A DNA stretch of 64,000 nt from Streptomyces sp. TLI_053 (GTDB lineage: Bacteria > Actinomycetota > Actinomycetes > Streptomycetales > Streptomycetaceae). The position numbers and the translations under genes are program-made. Where the stretch lies: contig NZ_LT629775.1 in NCBI RefSeq assembly GCF_900105395.1, forward strand, positions 5,540,001 through 5,604,000, given 5' to 3'. The notes under the pieces are model-generated. The model was given only the letters and a program-made list of their open reading frames with translations. It was not told the DNA's origin and did no database searches. Shown piece by piece: positions 1 to 8,592 of this stretch (within the stretch, counting starts at the first letter, position 1; each line of letters opens with the position of its first letter).

Positions 1-1
1 C

Positions 2-1024
2 CTCCAGTACGACGGCCACCAGGACGTCCACCGGGCCTCGGACCAGGACGGTTACGGGGGCGTCTACCGGACCGCCCCGCAGGACCCGGCGCCGCCGGCG
101 GCGGCGCTGCCGCAGCAGCGGAGCGCCGCGGCCGCTCCCGGCCCCAGGGCGGCCGCCCGGGGCCACCGCCGCAAGCCCAGGAAGAAGCGCACCGGTCGCG
201 CCGTCACCGCCGGCACCGCCCTGCTGCTGGCGGCCGCCGCCGGTTGGTACACCGTCGGCGAGGACGCCGCCAAGCCCGGGGTGGCCAGTGCCGACGGCGC
301 CGGGGCCGAGGGTGTCGCGGCGCAGCCGACGGCCGACCGGCCCTCGCCGACCGCCGACCCGGCCGCCCGGGCCGCCGACGCCCGGCAGACCGAGACCCCC
401 GCGGCCGACCGCAGCGAGCGCACCGACGGCTCGGTGGCCGCCATCCCGGGCCTCGGTGCCTCCTTCGCCGGCCGGATACCCGCCGGCACCAACCAGGTGG
501 TGCTGGCCTCCGGCGAGGGCAAGGACGCCAACCGGAGCACCGTCACGCTGTGGACCCGCACCGGCGAGGGCCGCTGGCTGGCCGGCGAGACCTGGCAGGG
601 CCACAACGCCTTCAAGGGCTGGACCACCGACCACAACGAGGGCGACCTGCGCAGCCCGATCGGCGTCTTCTCGCTCACCGACGCCGGCGGCCGCAAGGCC
701 GACCCGGGCAGCAGGCTCCCGTACGACCGGGACTCGAACTTCGTGGTCTCCGGCCGGGGCTTCGCCGGCGAGCAGCTGGCGGGTTCCTTCGACTACGTGG
801 TCGCGATCGACTACAACCGGGTGCCGGGCAACTCCCCGCTGGACCCGCGCCGCCCCAACGGTTCGACCAAGGGCGGCGGGATCTGGATCCACGTCGACCA
901 CGGCGGCCCGACGCACGGCTGCGTCTCGGTGCCGGAGGACAAAATGGCGGAGTTGATCCGCACTCTCGACCCGGCCGCCCACCCGGTGATCGTGATGGGG
1001 GACGCCGGCTCGCTGGCGGCCTGA
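2..1024 (+). CDS. L,D-transpeptidase (YkuD-type), membrane anchored, 5' partial
   Basis: The reading frame is open from the window edge, so the true start lies upstream; 340 residues are visible. The visible order is a Gln/Pro/Ala-rich cytoplasmic stretch, a basic cluster (visible residues 55-63), one hydrophobic segment (about 66-86) and an extracellular domain. Near the C-terminus the signature IHVDHGGPTHGCVS places the catalytic Cys at visible residue 307, the hallmark of the YkuD transpeptidase fold that forms 3-3 cross-links in peptidoglycan. Assignment as an L,D-transpeptidase follows from the HGC motif; whether it acts on peptidoglycan or on protein anchoring is inference. An internal ATG at 281 would remove the membrane anchor and is unlikely to be the real start. 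Confidence 0.8.
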   Translation, partial: LQYDGHQDVHRASDQDGYGGVYRTAPQDPAPPAAALPQQRSAAAAPGPRAAARGHRRKPRKKRTGRAVTAGTALLLAAAAGWYTVGEDAAKPGVASADGAGAEGVAAQPTADRPSPTADPAARAADARQTETPAADRSERTDGSVAAIPGLGASFAGRIPAGTNQVVLASGEGKDANRSTVTLWTRTGEGRWLAGETWQGHNAFKGWTTDHNEGDLRSPIGVFSLTDAGGRKADPGSRLPYDRDSNFVVSGRGFAGEQLAGSFDYVVAIDYNRVPGNSPLDPRRPNGSTKGGGIWIHVDHGGPTHGCVSVPEDKMAELIRTLDPAAHPVIVMGDAGSLAA

Positions 1025-1186
1025 GCGGCCCGGACCGGGCGGTCGTTCGTCCACGACTGTCTTTGCGCGTCCGATCGGGACCCGCCTGCCGCAACGGTCC
1101 TTGTCGGCCTCCTACAGCATCCCGGCGCGGATCCTGTAGCCGGTCGCGCCCGACTGACCAGCGGGTAACCGGGTTGAGTGGGCAGT

Positions 1187-2131
1187 ATGACCGGTTCGCG
1201 CATCGTGGCACTCGGCCACTACCAGCCCCCCAAGGTCCTCACCAACGACGACCTGTCGAAGCTGGTCGACACCGACGACGAGTGGATCCGCAGCCGCGTC
1301 GGCATCCGGACGCGGCACATCGCGGAGGACGAGACCGTCGTCGACCTCGCCACCGAGGCGGCCCAGAAGGCCCTGGCGAACAGCGGCCGCTCGGCCGCCG
1401 AGGTCGACCTGGTCGTGGTGGCCACCTGCACGGCGGTGGAGCGCAGCCCCAACACGGCCGCCGCCGTCGCCGCCCGGCTCGGGATCCGCTCCCCGGCCGC
1501 CTACGACATCAACACGGTCTGCTCGGGCTTCTCCTACGCGCTGGCCACCGCGGACCACGCGATCCGGGCCGGGGCGGCCACCAAGGCCCTGGTGATCGGC
1601 GCGGAGCGGATGTCGGACACCCTCGACTGGACCGACCGGTCCACCTGCGTGATCTTCGGCGACGGCGCCGGCGCGGCGCTGGTCGAGGCCCAGGAGGAGG
1701 GCGCCGAGCCCGGCATCGGCCCGGTGGTCTGGGGTTCGGAGCCCGAGCGGGGCGACGCCGTGGTGATCACCGGCTGGGACCCGGTGATCAGCCAGCAGGG
1801 CCAGTCGGTGTTCCGCTGGGCGACCACGCAGATCGCCCCGCTGGCCCGGCAGGCCTGCGAGCGGGCCGGGATCGACCCGTCCGAGCTCAAGGGCTTCGTG
1901 CCGCACCAGGCCAATCTGCGGATCATCGACGCGATCGCGTCCCGGCTGGGGGTCACCGACGCGGTGGTCGCCCGGGACGTGGTGGACTCCGGCAACACCT
2001 CGGCGGCCTCGGTGCCGCTGGCCTTCTCCAAGCTGGTCGAGCGCGGCGAGCTGTCGCCCGGCGACCCGGTGCTCCTGTTCGGCTTCGGCGGCGGCCTCGC
2101 CTACGCGGGCCAGGTCGTCCGCTGCCCGTGA
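1187..2131 (+). CDS. fabH: beta-ketoacyl-ACP synthase III (FabH), stand-alone copy
   Basis: This thiolase-fold enzyme condenses an acyl-CoA primer with malonyl-ACP to start type II fatty acid synthesis. The complete catalytic triad is visible: Cys112 in NTVCSGF, His240 in VPHQAN and Asn270 in DSGNTS; the C-terminal FGGGLAYAG glycine motif is also intact. Length (314 aa) is normal. I chose ATG 1187; a GTG at 1178 would add three residues, and neither has a strong ribosome binding site. It is not next to fabD, acpP or fabF, so it is probably a secondary FabH paralogue that may supply or diversify starter units; that role is inference. A strong hairpin lies downstream. Confidence 0.88.
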   Translation: MTGSRIVALGHYQPPKVLTNDDLSKLVDTDDEWIRSRVGIRTRHIAEDETVVDLATEAAQKALANSGRSAAEVDLVVVATCTAVERSPNTAAAVAARLGIRSPAAYDINTVCSGFSYALATADHAIRAGAATKALVIGAERMSDTLDWTDRSTCVIFGDGAGAALVEAQEEGAEPGIGPVVWGSEPERGDAVVITGWDPVISQQGQSVFRWATTQIAPLARQACERAGIDPSELKGFVPHQANLRIIDAIASRLGVTDAVVARDVVDSGNTSAASVPLAFSKLVERGELSPGDPVLLFGFGGGLAYAGQVVRCP

Positions 2132-2219
2132 CACCGCGGCCGGTGGGCTCCCGGGCCGCCGGCGGCCGCCGCGGGCCGCTGTAGGCCGTCGCAGGCCCCG
2201 TGCGGCCCCCGGGGCGGCG

Positions 2220-2275
2220 CGACATGCCTGTGGGCGGTCACCCCTTGCACGGGGTGGCCGCCCACAGGCGTGTCG
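2220..2275. terminator. bidirectional hairpin between fabH and the tetR-type gene
   Basis: A 25-bp inverted repeat (two positions are G-U compatible) with a six-base loop TTGCAC lies between two convergent genes. No T-tract follows, as is common in Streptomyces. Placement fits termination of both transcripts. Confidence 0.75.
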
Positions 2276-2391
2276 TGGCGCGCAGCGGACCGCCGGCGGA
2301 CCTCCCCCGAGGACACGGCCGCCGTCCGTCGTACCCCGGACAGGAGGCCGGGGCGCGCGCGAAGCGGAAGGGTGGGTCGATGCGGATCGGT

Positions 2392-3039
2392 CTACTTGGG
2401 CGCCTTCTTGCCGGTGACGCCCAGGTACACCAGGGGAGCGAGGTTGGGCTTGAGGTCCTTGACCTTGACGCCCCAGGAGGTGAAGGCCTTCTGGTGCTCG
2501 GCCGCCGAGGCGAGCAGCGAGACCAGTGACCCGGCTACGGCGGCCGGATCCAGTGACTTGTCGGCCTGTCCCTTCGCCTGGAGTTCCTTGACGGCTTCCG
2601 CGAGTGGCTTGGCGACCGCGTTGAGGACGGTCATGCGGATCTTGAAGAACCGCTTGTCCCCTTCGGCGGCACCGAGCGTGACCACTCGGAGAATGGCGTC
2701 GTTCTTGCGCCAGAAGGCGAGGAATCCGTCGACCAGTTCTTCCGAAGTGGTCGTGCCGGACTTCCCTGCCCAGGACTTTCCGGCCACCAGCTCTTTGAGC
2801 GTGTCGGCGTCCTTGGCCATTTCCTCGGCGATTTCGAGGACAGCGCCCTCGACATCCGGGAAGTACTGGTAGAAGGTCGCGGGGGAGGTACCCGCCATAC
2901 GGGCGACGTCGATGACCTTGACGTCCCGATAGGGCGACGTGCTGAGCATCTCGCGGAGGCAGTCGAGCAGCTTCTGCCGCGTCTCCTGTCCGCGTCGCCC
3001 GGCGACGCGACCGTCGACGGTGCGAACTTGTCCTGTCAT
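2392..3039 (-). CDS. TetR family transcriptional regulator
   Basis: A 215-residue protein. The N-terminal third carries the TetR helix-turn-helix: the segment VIDVARMAGTSPATFYQYF (about residues 42-60) contains the recognition helix with the usual TFYxYF ending. The remainder is an all-helical ligand-binding and dimerisation domain whose ligand cannot be predicted. It is transcribed away from the afsK-like gene and converges on fabH. A perfect 16-bp palindrome at 3156-3171 and a 10-bp palindrome at 3148-3157 in the upstream intergenic region are candidate autoregulatory operators. Target genes are unknown. Confidence 0.82.
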   Translation of the reverse strand: MTGQVRTVDGRVAGRRGQETRQKLLDCLREMLSTSPYRDVKVIDVARMAGTSPATFYQYFPDVEGAVLEIAEEMAKDADTLKELVAGKSWAGKSGTTTSEELVDGFLAFWRKNDAILRVVTLGAAEGDKRFFKIRMTVLNAVAKPLAEAVKELQAKGQADKSLDPAAVAGSLVSLLASAAEHQKAFTSWGVKVKDLKPNLAPLVYLGVTGKKAPK

Positions 3040-3495
3040 GCCGTCAGCTTACCGTGGCCCGATCTTGGCGCGATTCGGTGATGTGACAATTACTCCGCCC
3101 GGGGGTTGGTATAGGGCCTCCGGGGCCTTCGGACGGATATTCATCGGCCTCCGGAGGGCGTCATGACGCCCCCCCGTGCACCGATGACGCCACAGGGTGA
3201 CGACCCCTTCGCTGAGGGGTTATCGAGTAACGGAGCGTGACGAACCGATCGGGGGTGTGAGTCGCCCCTCACGGTGGCCCCGGGCGTGTCGGGCGCAAGC
3301 CCGGTCCGGAGCGGACGTCAGGATCCGGCCGTTCCGGAGCCGCTGACCGGGTCACGGCCCCTCCCACCGGCCGGACGGCGCTCCGGGCGGGGGAGGTTGG
3401 AGATGGGCCGGGCGGCATTGGACAATCGGTCCGGCACCACGCGGTGGGTGCCCGGCACCACGCGGGCGGTGCTCAATACGGGGAGGTGGCAGCGG
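3040..3495. other. divergent intergenic region between tetR-type gene and afsK
   Basis: No convincing gene is seen. The region holds a perfect 16-bp palindrome GGGCGTCATGACGCCC at 3156-3171, partly overlapping a CCTCCGGAGG palindrome (3148-3157), and two copies of GGCCTCCGG. These could be operators for the TetR protein. The afsK ribosome binding site lies at the right end. An upstream ATG at 3403 with its own GGGAGG could extend the kinase by 31 residues. Confidence 0.5.
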
Positions 3496-5871
3496 GTGGA
3501 CCAGCTGACGGCGCACGATCCGAGGCGGATCGGGCCCTTCGAGGTGCTGGGGCGGCTCGGGGCGGGGGGAATGGGCCTGGTCTACCTGGCGCGGTCCGCG
3601 TCCGGCCGCCGAGTGGCGATCAAGACCGTGCGGGGGGAGCTGGCCGAGGACGAACTGTTCCGGGTCCGGTTCGCACGGGAGATCGCGGCCGCCAAGACGG
3701 TCGGCGGGTTCTACACCGCGGCCGTGGTCGACGCCGACGCGGACGCCCGGGTGCCCTGGCTGGCCACCGCGTACGTGCCGGCGCCGTCCCTGGAGGACCT
3801 GGTCACCGACTGCGGGCCGCTGCCGGTCGGGGCGGTGCGCTGGCTGGTCGCCGGCATCGCCGAGGCGCTGCAGTCCATCCACGCCGCCGGGCTGGTCCAC
3901 CGCGACCTCAAGCCGTCCAACGTCCTGGTGGTCGAGGACGGTCCCCGGGTGATCGACTTCGGTATCGCCGCCGGGGTCTCCAGCACCCGGCTCACCATGA
4001 CCAACGTCGCGGTCGGCACCCCGGCGTACATGTCGCCGGAGCAGGCCAGGGACAGCCGCGGCGTCACCGGGGCCAGTGACGTCTTCTCGCTCGGCTCGCT
4101 GCTGGTCTTCTGCGCCACCGGCCACCCGCCCTACCGGGGCGCCAACCCGGTGGAGACGGTGTTCCAGCTGCTGCGCGAGCAGCCCGACCTCTCCGGCCTG
4201 CCGGCCGAGCTGGTCGACCTGGTGCGGGCGTGCATGCGCCCGGCCCCCGAGCACCGGCCGACCCCGGAGCAGATCCAGGTCGAGCTGGCCCCGCACCTGT
4301 TCTCCCGGGACGACGCCTCGGGCGAGGCCGGGGACTGGCTGCCGCCCGACGCGCTCGCCCTGATCGAGCAGAAGCGCCGCGGCCGCCCGGCCCCCGCGGT
4401 GGCGCAGCCCCCGGCCGTCCCGCCGCAGCCGCACCTCCAGCACCAGGCCGGCCACGGGCCGGCGCCGCACTCCGTCCTGCCGCCGGTGCCGCGGCCCGGC
4501 CAGGACGACCCGCGCACCCGGCAGGTGGCCGGGCACGCGCCGCCGGCCGCCGGTCCGGTGCACAGCGCGCCGCCCGGTCCGGACACCGAGGCCGCCACCG
4601 AGAAGATCTCCGCCCCCAGCCGCCACCGCCGGCCGGTCGGCGAGGACGAGGCGGAGGTCCGGCTGCCGGGGGCCTCGGTCCGGATAGGACCCGGCCCGCG
4701 CGCCGAACAGGCCGGCCCGGGCGCGCCGCCCGCCGAGACGGACTGGGTCCGCCGGATCACCCCGCCCCCGGCCCGCGCCGCCCGCTGGCGCCCCTGGCGG
4801 TTCCGGATGTCCAACGACGTCTGGGGCACCCCCGTGGTCGCCGACGGCACCCTGTTCGTCTCCAGCTTCGAGGTGCACGCCCTGGACATCGCGTCCGGGC
4901 AGCGCCGCTACAAGACCAGGGACGTCGCCTGGGCGCTGGCCGTGGACGCCGGGCGGGTGCACGCGGCCGACGGCCCCCACCTCTACACGGTCGACGTCGC
5001 GGACGGCACCGAGCGCTGGCGGCACTCGCTGGACGGCTGGGTGTACGCGCTGGACGCGGCCGACGGCGTGCTCTGCTGCGGCGTCCGGGGCGGCGGCGTC
5101 CAGCTGCGCTCCGCGGTCACCGGCGCCGAGCTGTGGCGGGCCGACGACGCCCAGCAGGACTACGAGAACCCGCAGTCCGGGCCCGCCCTGGTGGCCGGTT
5201 CGGCCTACTACTACGGCGGTGGCCGGCTGCGCTGCGTGGATCCGCGGGGCTCCGGGCTGCGCTGGTCGGTCCCGGTCGGCGAGGACGTGCCGTCCCGCCC
5301 GGTCGAGCGGGCCGGCGTGCTCTACGTGACGGCCGGGACCAGGGTGTACGCGCTGGACGCGGCGAGCGGCGCCGAGCGCTGGCGGTTCGAGGCGCCGGTG
5401 GTGCTGTTCACCCCGCCGGCGCTGGACGCCGACGCGGTCTACGTGGCCGACTACCTGGGCACCGTGTACGCGCTGGACGCGGCCACCGGCCGGGACCGCT
5501 GGCGCGCGGCCACCGGCACCCGGCAGGGCGCCGAGCCGGTGGTGGTGGGCGACGGCACGGTGCTGGTCGGCAGCGGCGAGGTGCTGTACGCGCTGGAGGC
5601 GGCCGGTGGCCGGGAGCGTTGGCGCTACACCGCGCGGGGCGAGATCGTCGGCTCCCCGGCGGTCGCCGACGGGCTGGTCCACCTCGGCAGCCGGGACCAC
5701 TCGCTGCACACCCTGGACCTGGCCAGCGGTCAGCTGCGCTGGGAACTCGGCACCAAGGGCGAGCTGACCGGCTCGCCGGTCGCGGTCGGCGGGAAGGTGT
5801 TCGTCGGCAGCAAGGACCGCTGCGTGTACGCGCTGGACGCCTTCTACGGCACGGCGGTGCCCTCGCACTGA
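3496..5871 (+). CDS. afsK: AfsK-type Ser/Thr protein kinase with C-terminal propeller
   Basis: The 791-residue protein opens with a Hanks-type kinase domain (about 12-275): Gly-rich loop LGAGGMG (21-27), catalytic Lys43, HRDLKPSN (135-142), DFG and the PxYMSPEQA segment. A Pro/Ala-rich linker (about 290-430) follows, then WRPWRFRMSNDVWGTP and a propeller of roughly eight PQQ-like repeats with the motif VYALDAASG. This layout, the N-terminal sequence VDQLTAHDPRRIG and the length match what I recall of Streptomyces AfsK (about 799 aa), which phosphorylates AfsR and DivIVA. No transmembrane segment is evident. GTG 3496 follows GGGAGG by nine bases and fits the family start; ATG 3403 is an alternative. 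afsR and afsS are not in the window, so it could be a close paralogue. Confidence 0.82.
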   Translation: MDQLTAHDPRRIGPFEVLGRLGAGGMGLVYLARSASGRRVAIKTVRGELAEDELFRVRFAREIAAAKTVGGFYTAAVVDADADARVPWLATAYVPAPSLEDLVTDCGPLPVGAVRWLVAGIAEALQSIHAAGLVHRDLKPSNVLVVEDGPRVIDFGIAAGVSSTRLTMTNVAVGTPAYMSPEQARDSRGVTGASDVFSLGSLLVFCATGHPPYRGANPVETVFQLLREQPDLSGLPAELVDLVRACMRPAPEHRPTPEQIQVELAPHLFSRDDASGEAGDWLPPDALALIEQKRRGRPAPAVAQPPAVPPQPHLQHQAGHGPAPHSVLPPVPRPGQDDPRTRQVAGHAPPAAGPVHSAPPGPDTEAATEKISAPSRHRRPVGEDEAEVRLPGASVRIGPGPRAEQAGPGAPPAETDWVRRITPPPARAARWRPWRFRMSNDVWGTPVVADGTLFVSSFEVHALDIASGQRRYKTRDVAWALAVDAGRVHAADGPHLYTVDVADGTERWRHSLDGWVYALDAADGVLCCGVRGGGVQLRSAVTGAELWRADDAQQDYENPQSGPALVAGSAYYYGGGRLRCVDPRGSGLRWSVPVGEDVPSRPVERAGVLYVTAGTRVYALDAASGAERWRFEAPVVLFTPPALDADAVYVADYLGTVYALDAATGRDRWRAATGTRQGAEPVVVGDGTVLVGSGEVLYALEAAGGRERWRYTARGEIVGSPAVADGLVHLGSRDHSLHTLDLASGQLRWELGTKGELTGSPVAVGGKVFVGSKDRCVYALDAFYGTAVPSH

Positions 5872-5872
5872 C

Positions 5873-5910
5873 CCGGGCGGGGCGGGGGCTGCTGCCCTCG
5901 CCCCGCCCGG
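5873..5910. terminator. bidirectional hairpin between afsK and galE
   Basis: A 17-bp stem (one G-U pair) with a TGCT loop begins immediately after the kinase stop codon and ends 13 bases before the convergent galE stop, so it can serve both genes. Confidence 0.75.
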
Positions 5911-5923
5911 TGCCGGGCGCGGA

Positions 5924-6907
5924 CTACTTGCGGGCCTCCGGGTGGCGGCTGCACCAGCCGGCCCAGGCCGAGGCGACCATGTCCTCGACCTCGTGCCGGG
6001 CGGTCCAGTCCAGCTCGCGGCGGATCAGGTCGGCCGAGGCCACCACCCGGGCCGGGTCGCCGGCGCGGCGGGGGGTGATCTCCGGCGTTGTGTCGTAGCC
6101 GGTGACCTTGCCGATCACGTCCAGCATCTCGCGCACGCTGACGCCCTCGCCGCGGCCGATGTTGAGCACCAGGGAGGTCTCCCCGGCCGGGTCGGCGGCC
6201 AGTCGCTTCGCCGCGGCCACGTGCGCCGAGGCGATGTCGGAGACGTGGATGAAGTCGCGGACGCAGGTGCCGTCCGGCGTCGGGTAGTCGTCGCCGAACA
6301 CCAGCGGGGCCTTGCCGGCGGTGAGCCGCTCGAAGACCATCGGGACGAGGTTGAAGACCCCGGCGTCGGAGAGCTCCGGCGAGGCGGCGCCGGCCACGTT
6401 GAAGTAGCGCAGTGCGACGGTGGACATGCCGTGGGCCTTGCCGGCCGCGGCGACCAGCCACTCGCCGGCCAGCTTGGTCTCGCCGTAGGGGCTCATCGGC
6501 GCGCACGGGGTCGACTCGGTGACCAGGTCGACGTCCGGCATGCCGTAGACGGCGGCGGAGGAGGAGAACAGGAAGCGCTTGACGCCGCCCTCGGCCGCGG
6601 CCTCCAGCACGGTCTGGAGGCCGATCATGTTCTCCCGGTAGTACAGGAAGGGCTGCTCGACCGACTCGCCGACCTGCTTCTTGGCGGCGAAGTGGAGGAC
6701 GCCCTCCACCTGGTGGTCGCGGATCGCGGCGTCCAGTGCGGCCCGGTCCAGGGTCGACCCCTCGACCAGGACGACCTCCTTCGGCAGCCGGGCCCGGTCA
6801 CCGGTGCTCAGGTCGTCCAGTACGGCCACGCGCTCGCCCGCGTCGAGGAGCTGCTGCACGACGTGCCCGCCGATGTATCCGGCACCGCCGGTGATCAACC
6901 AAGTCAT
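5924..6907 (-). CDS. galE: UDP-glucose 4-epimerase
   Basis: GalE interconverts UDP-glucose and UDP-galactose with bound NAD in the Leloir pathway and supplies sugars for cell wall glycans. The 327-residue protein shows the Rossmann signature TGGAGYIGGH at residues 6-15, the FSSSAAVYG serine motif (114-122) and the catalytic YxxxK as Tyr141 and Lys145 in SPYGETK. This is the extended SDR layout with normal length. It is not next to galT or galK, so it is probably a stand-alone housekeeping or cell-envelope epimerase; other nucleotide-sugar epimerase activities cannot be excluded from sequence alone. Confidence 0.9.
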   Translation of the reverse strand: MTWLITGGAGYIGGHVVQQLLDAGERVAVLDDLSTGDRARLPKEVVLVEGSTLDRAALDAAIRDHQVEGVLHFAAKKQVGESVEQPFLYYRENMIGLQTVLEAAAEGGVKRFLFSSSAAVYGMPDVDLVTESTPCAPMSPYGETKLAGEWLVAAAGKAHGMSTVALRYFNVAGAASPELSDAGVFNLVPMVFERLTAGKAPLVFGDDYPTPDGTCVRDFIHVSDIASAHVAAAKRLAADPAGETSLVLNIGRGEGVSVREMLDVIGKVTGYDTTPEITPRRAGDPARVVASADLIRRELDWTARHEVEDMVASAWAGWCSRHPEARK

Positions 6908-7061
6908 GGCCGAATCCTAGGGTGTGCGGGTTTCCTGCCGGTGCCACGGGCGAGTCGGAGCCGGGCAATCGGACATTTCGGTGAAATGCTGACAAAGATC
7001 TCTGCGTCCTGTCCGAGCGGCCCCGTGCGGCCGTGTGCCGAGGAATCCGGAGGCGTCACCG

Positions 7062-8243
7062 GTGAACCGCAAGAAGGAGCCCACCCGTCCGATTCCGGCC
7101 GGACCGCGCCCGACCGGGCCGAAGGCCGTCGACCGGAGGCTGCTCGCGCCCGTCGCCGCGGTGGTGCTGACCGCGCTCGCGGCCGCCGGGTGCAGCAGCG
7201 GCTCGTCCTCCTCGTCCTCCTCCTCGTCGTCCGCGTCCTCCGCCGGGGCGGCCGGGTCCGCGAGCGCCTCCGCCGGGGCCTCCGGCAGCGCCGCCGCCCA
7301 GCCGGGCGGCGGCAACCAGCTCCAGTCCGACTACCAGAAGGTGATCAAGGACGTCCTGCCCTCGGTGGTGCAGATCACCACCTCCAGCGGCCTCGGCTCC
7401 GGGATCGTCTACGACGACAAGGGTGACATCGTCACCAACGCCCACGTGGTCGGCAGCGCCACCAGCTTCACGGTCACCCTGGCCGGCAGCACCAAGCCGC
7501 TGGACGCCACCCTGGTCGCGAGCTACCCGGACTCCGACCTGGCGGTGATCAAGCTCAGCAGTCCGCCCGGCGGGCTCAGGCCGGCCGCGTTCGGGGACTC
7601 CACCAAGGTCGAACTGGGACAGATCACCCTCGCCATGGGCAGCCCGCTCGGACTCTCCAGCAGCGTCACCCAGGGCATCGTCTCGGCCACCGGCCGGACC
7701 GTCACCGAGCCGCGCACCGAGGGCTCGCCGGGCGCAGTGATCGGCAACATGGTGCAGACCTCGGCCGCCATCAACCCCGGCAACAGCGGGGGTGCCCTGG
7801 TCAACCTGGACAGCCAGGTGATCGGGATCAACACGCTCGCCGCCACCGAACCGGAGGCCAACGGAGCCGCCGCCCCCGGCATCGGCTTCGCCATCCCGGC
7901 GTCCACCGTCACCAGCATCACCGATCAGCTGATCAAGGACGGCAAGGTCACCAACTCCGGCCGGGCCGCGCTCGGCATCACCGCCCGGACCTACTTCGAC
8001 CAGAACTACCGTCCGGCCGGAGCCGTGGTGGTCGCCGTCGCGGACGGCGGTCCGGCCGCCTCGGCCGGCCTCCAGCCCGGGGACGTGATCACCAGGATCG
8101 GGGACACCCCGGTCGACTCGCTGAACTCGCTCACCTCCGCCCTGGCCTCGCTGGCGCCGGGAACCAAGGTCACCGTGACCTACAGCCGGGACGGCAGGAG
8201 CGCCACCGCCGAGGTCACCCTCGGCACCCTGGCGACGCCCTAG
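7062..8243 (+). CDS. HtrA/DegP-like lipoprotein serine protease (S1C) with PDZ domain
   Basis: A 393-residue secreted protease. The N-terminus has a basic region, a hydrophobic helix and the lipobox LAAAGC with Cys44 as the lipidation site, followed by an unusual run of ten serines. The trypsin-like domain carries His128 (NAHVV), Asp159 (SDLAVI) and Ser242 (GNSGGAL). A single PDZ domain occupies about the last 95 residues (PAASAGLQPGDVITRIGDTPV). Such proteins degrade or refold damaged envelope proteins. GTG 7062 sits eight bases after GGAGG and is preferred to the GTG at 7035. It is divergent from galE and is followed by a hairpin. Confidence 0.87.
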   Translation: MNRKKEPTRPIPAGPRPTGPKAVDRRLLAPVAAVVLTALAAAGCSSGSSSSSSSSSSASSAGAAGSASASAGASGSAAAQPGGGNQLQSDYQKVIKDVLPSVVQITTSSGLGSGIVYDDKGDIVTNAHVVGSATSFTVTLAGSTKPLDATLVASYPDSDLAVIKLSSPPGGLRPAAFGDSTKVELGQITLAMGSPLGLSSSVTQGIVSATGRTVTEPRTEGSPGAVIGNMVQTSAAINPGNSGGALVNLDSQVIGINTLAATEPEANGAAAPGIGFAIPASTVTSITDQLIKDGKVTNSGRAALGITARTYFDQNYRPAGAVVVAVADGGPAASAGLQPGDVITRIGDTPVDSLNSLTSALASLAPGTKVTVTYSRDGRSATAEVTLGTLATP

Positions 8244-8257
8244 GGCGTCCATCGGCC

Positions 8258-8318
8258 CCCGGACGGCGGGCGCGCCCCGCACACCGCGCAAGGGTTCGCG
8301 GGGGGCCCGCCGTCCGGG
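8258..8318. terminator. hairpin between the HtrA-like gene and the sensor kinase
   Basis: A perfect 14-bp outer stem (8258-8271 with 8305-8318) plus an inner CCCCGC/GCGGGG pair forms a stable stem-loop 15 bases after the protease stop codon. It lies between convergent genes. Confidence 0.7.
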
Positions 8319-8427
8319 ACTGCATCTTCGCCCGCTCGCCTCCGGGGCGCTCTCGTCCGGTGCCGACGGTCGGCGCTCCCTCGCTCCGCTCCCTCGCTTC
8401 TCCCTTTCGGCACCGGCGCGCCCCTTC

Positions 8428-8580
8428 GGCTCGGGGCGGTGTTTTCGCCCGCTCGCCTCCGTGATGGGGCTCGGGGCGGTGTTTTCGCCTGCTCGCCTCC
8501 GTGATGGGGCTCGGGGCGGTGTTTTCGCCTGCTCGCCTCCGTGATGGGGCTCGGGGCGGTGTTTTCGCCCGCTCGCCTCC
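8428..8580. repeat. 40-bp tandem repeat, three full copies plus one partial
   Basis: Three consecutive 40-bp units (8461-8500, 8501-8540, 8541-8580) are identical except at one C/T position, preceded by a 33-bp partial copy from 8428. Each unit contains GGCGGTGTTTTCGCC, a small hairpin with a T-rich loop. A degenerate related piece occurs near 8325-8348. The array occupies the space directly downstream of the sensor kinase stop codon. Confidence 0.95.
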
Positions 8581-8592
8581 GGGGGCGGGCCG

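Noticed and set aside
3352..5868. An open frame of 838 codons on the minus strand opposite the kinase
   Set aside because: It is the antisense shadow expected from strong G/C third-position bias; its translation is Arg/Gly/Val-rich without domain motifs, whereas the plus frame encodes clear kinase and propeller motifs.
8428..8580. CRISPR array
   Set aside because: The 40-bp units are directly adjacent with no unique spacers and no cas genes lie nearby; the same applies to the 23-bp array at 39081-39195.
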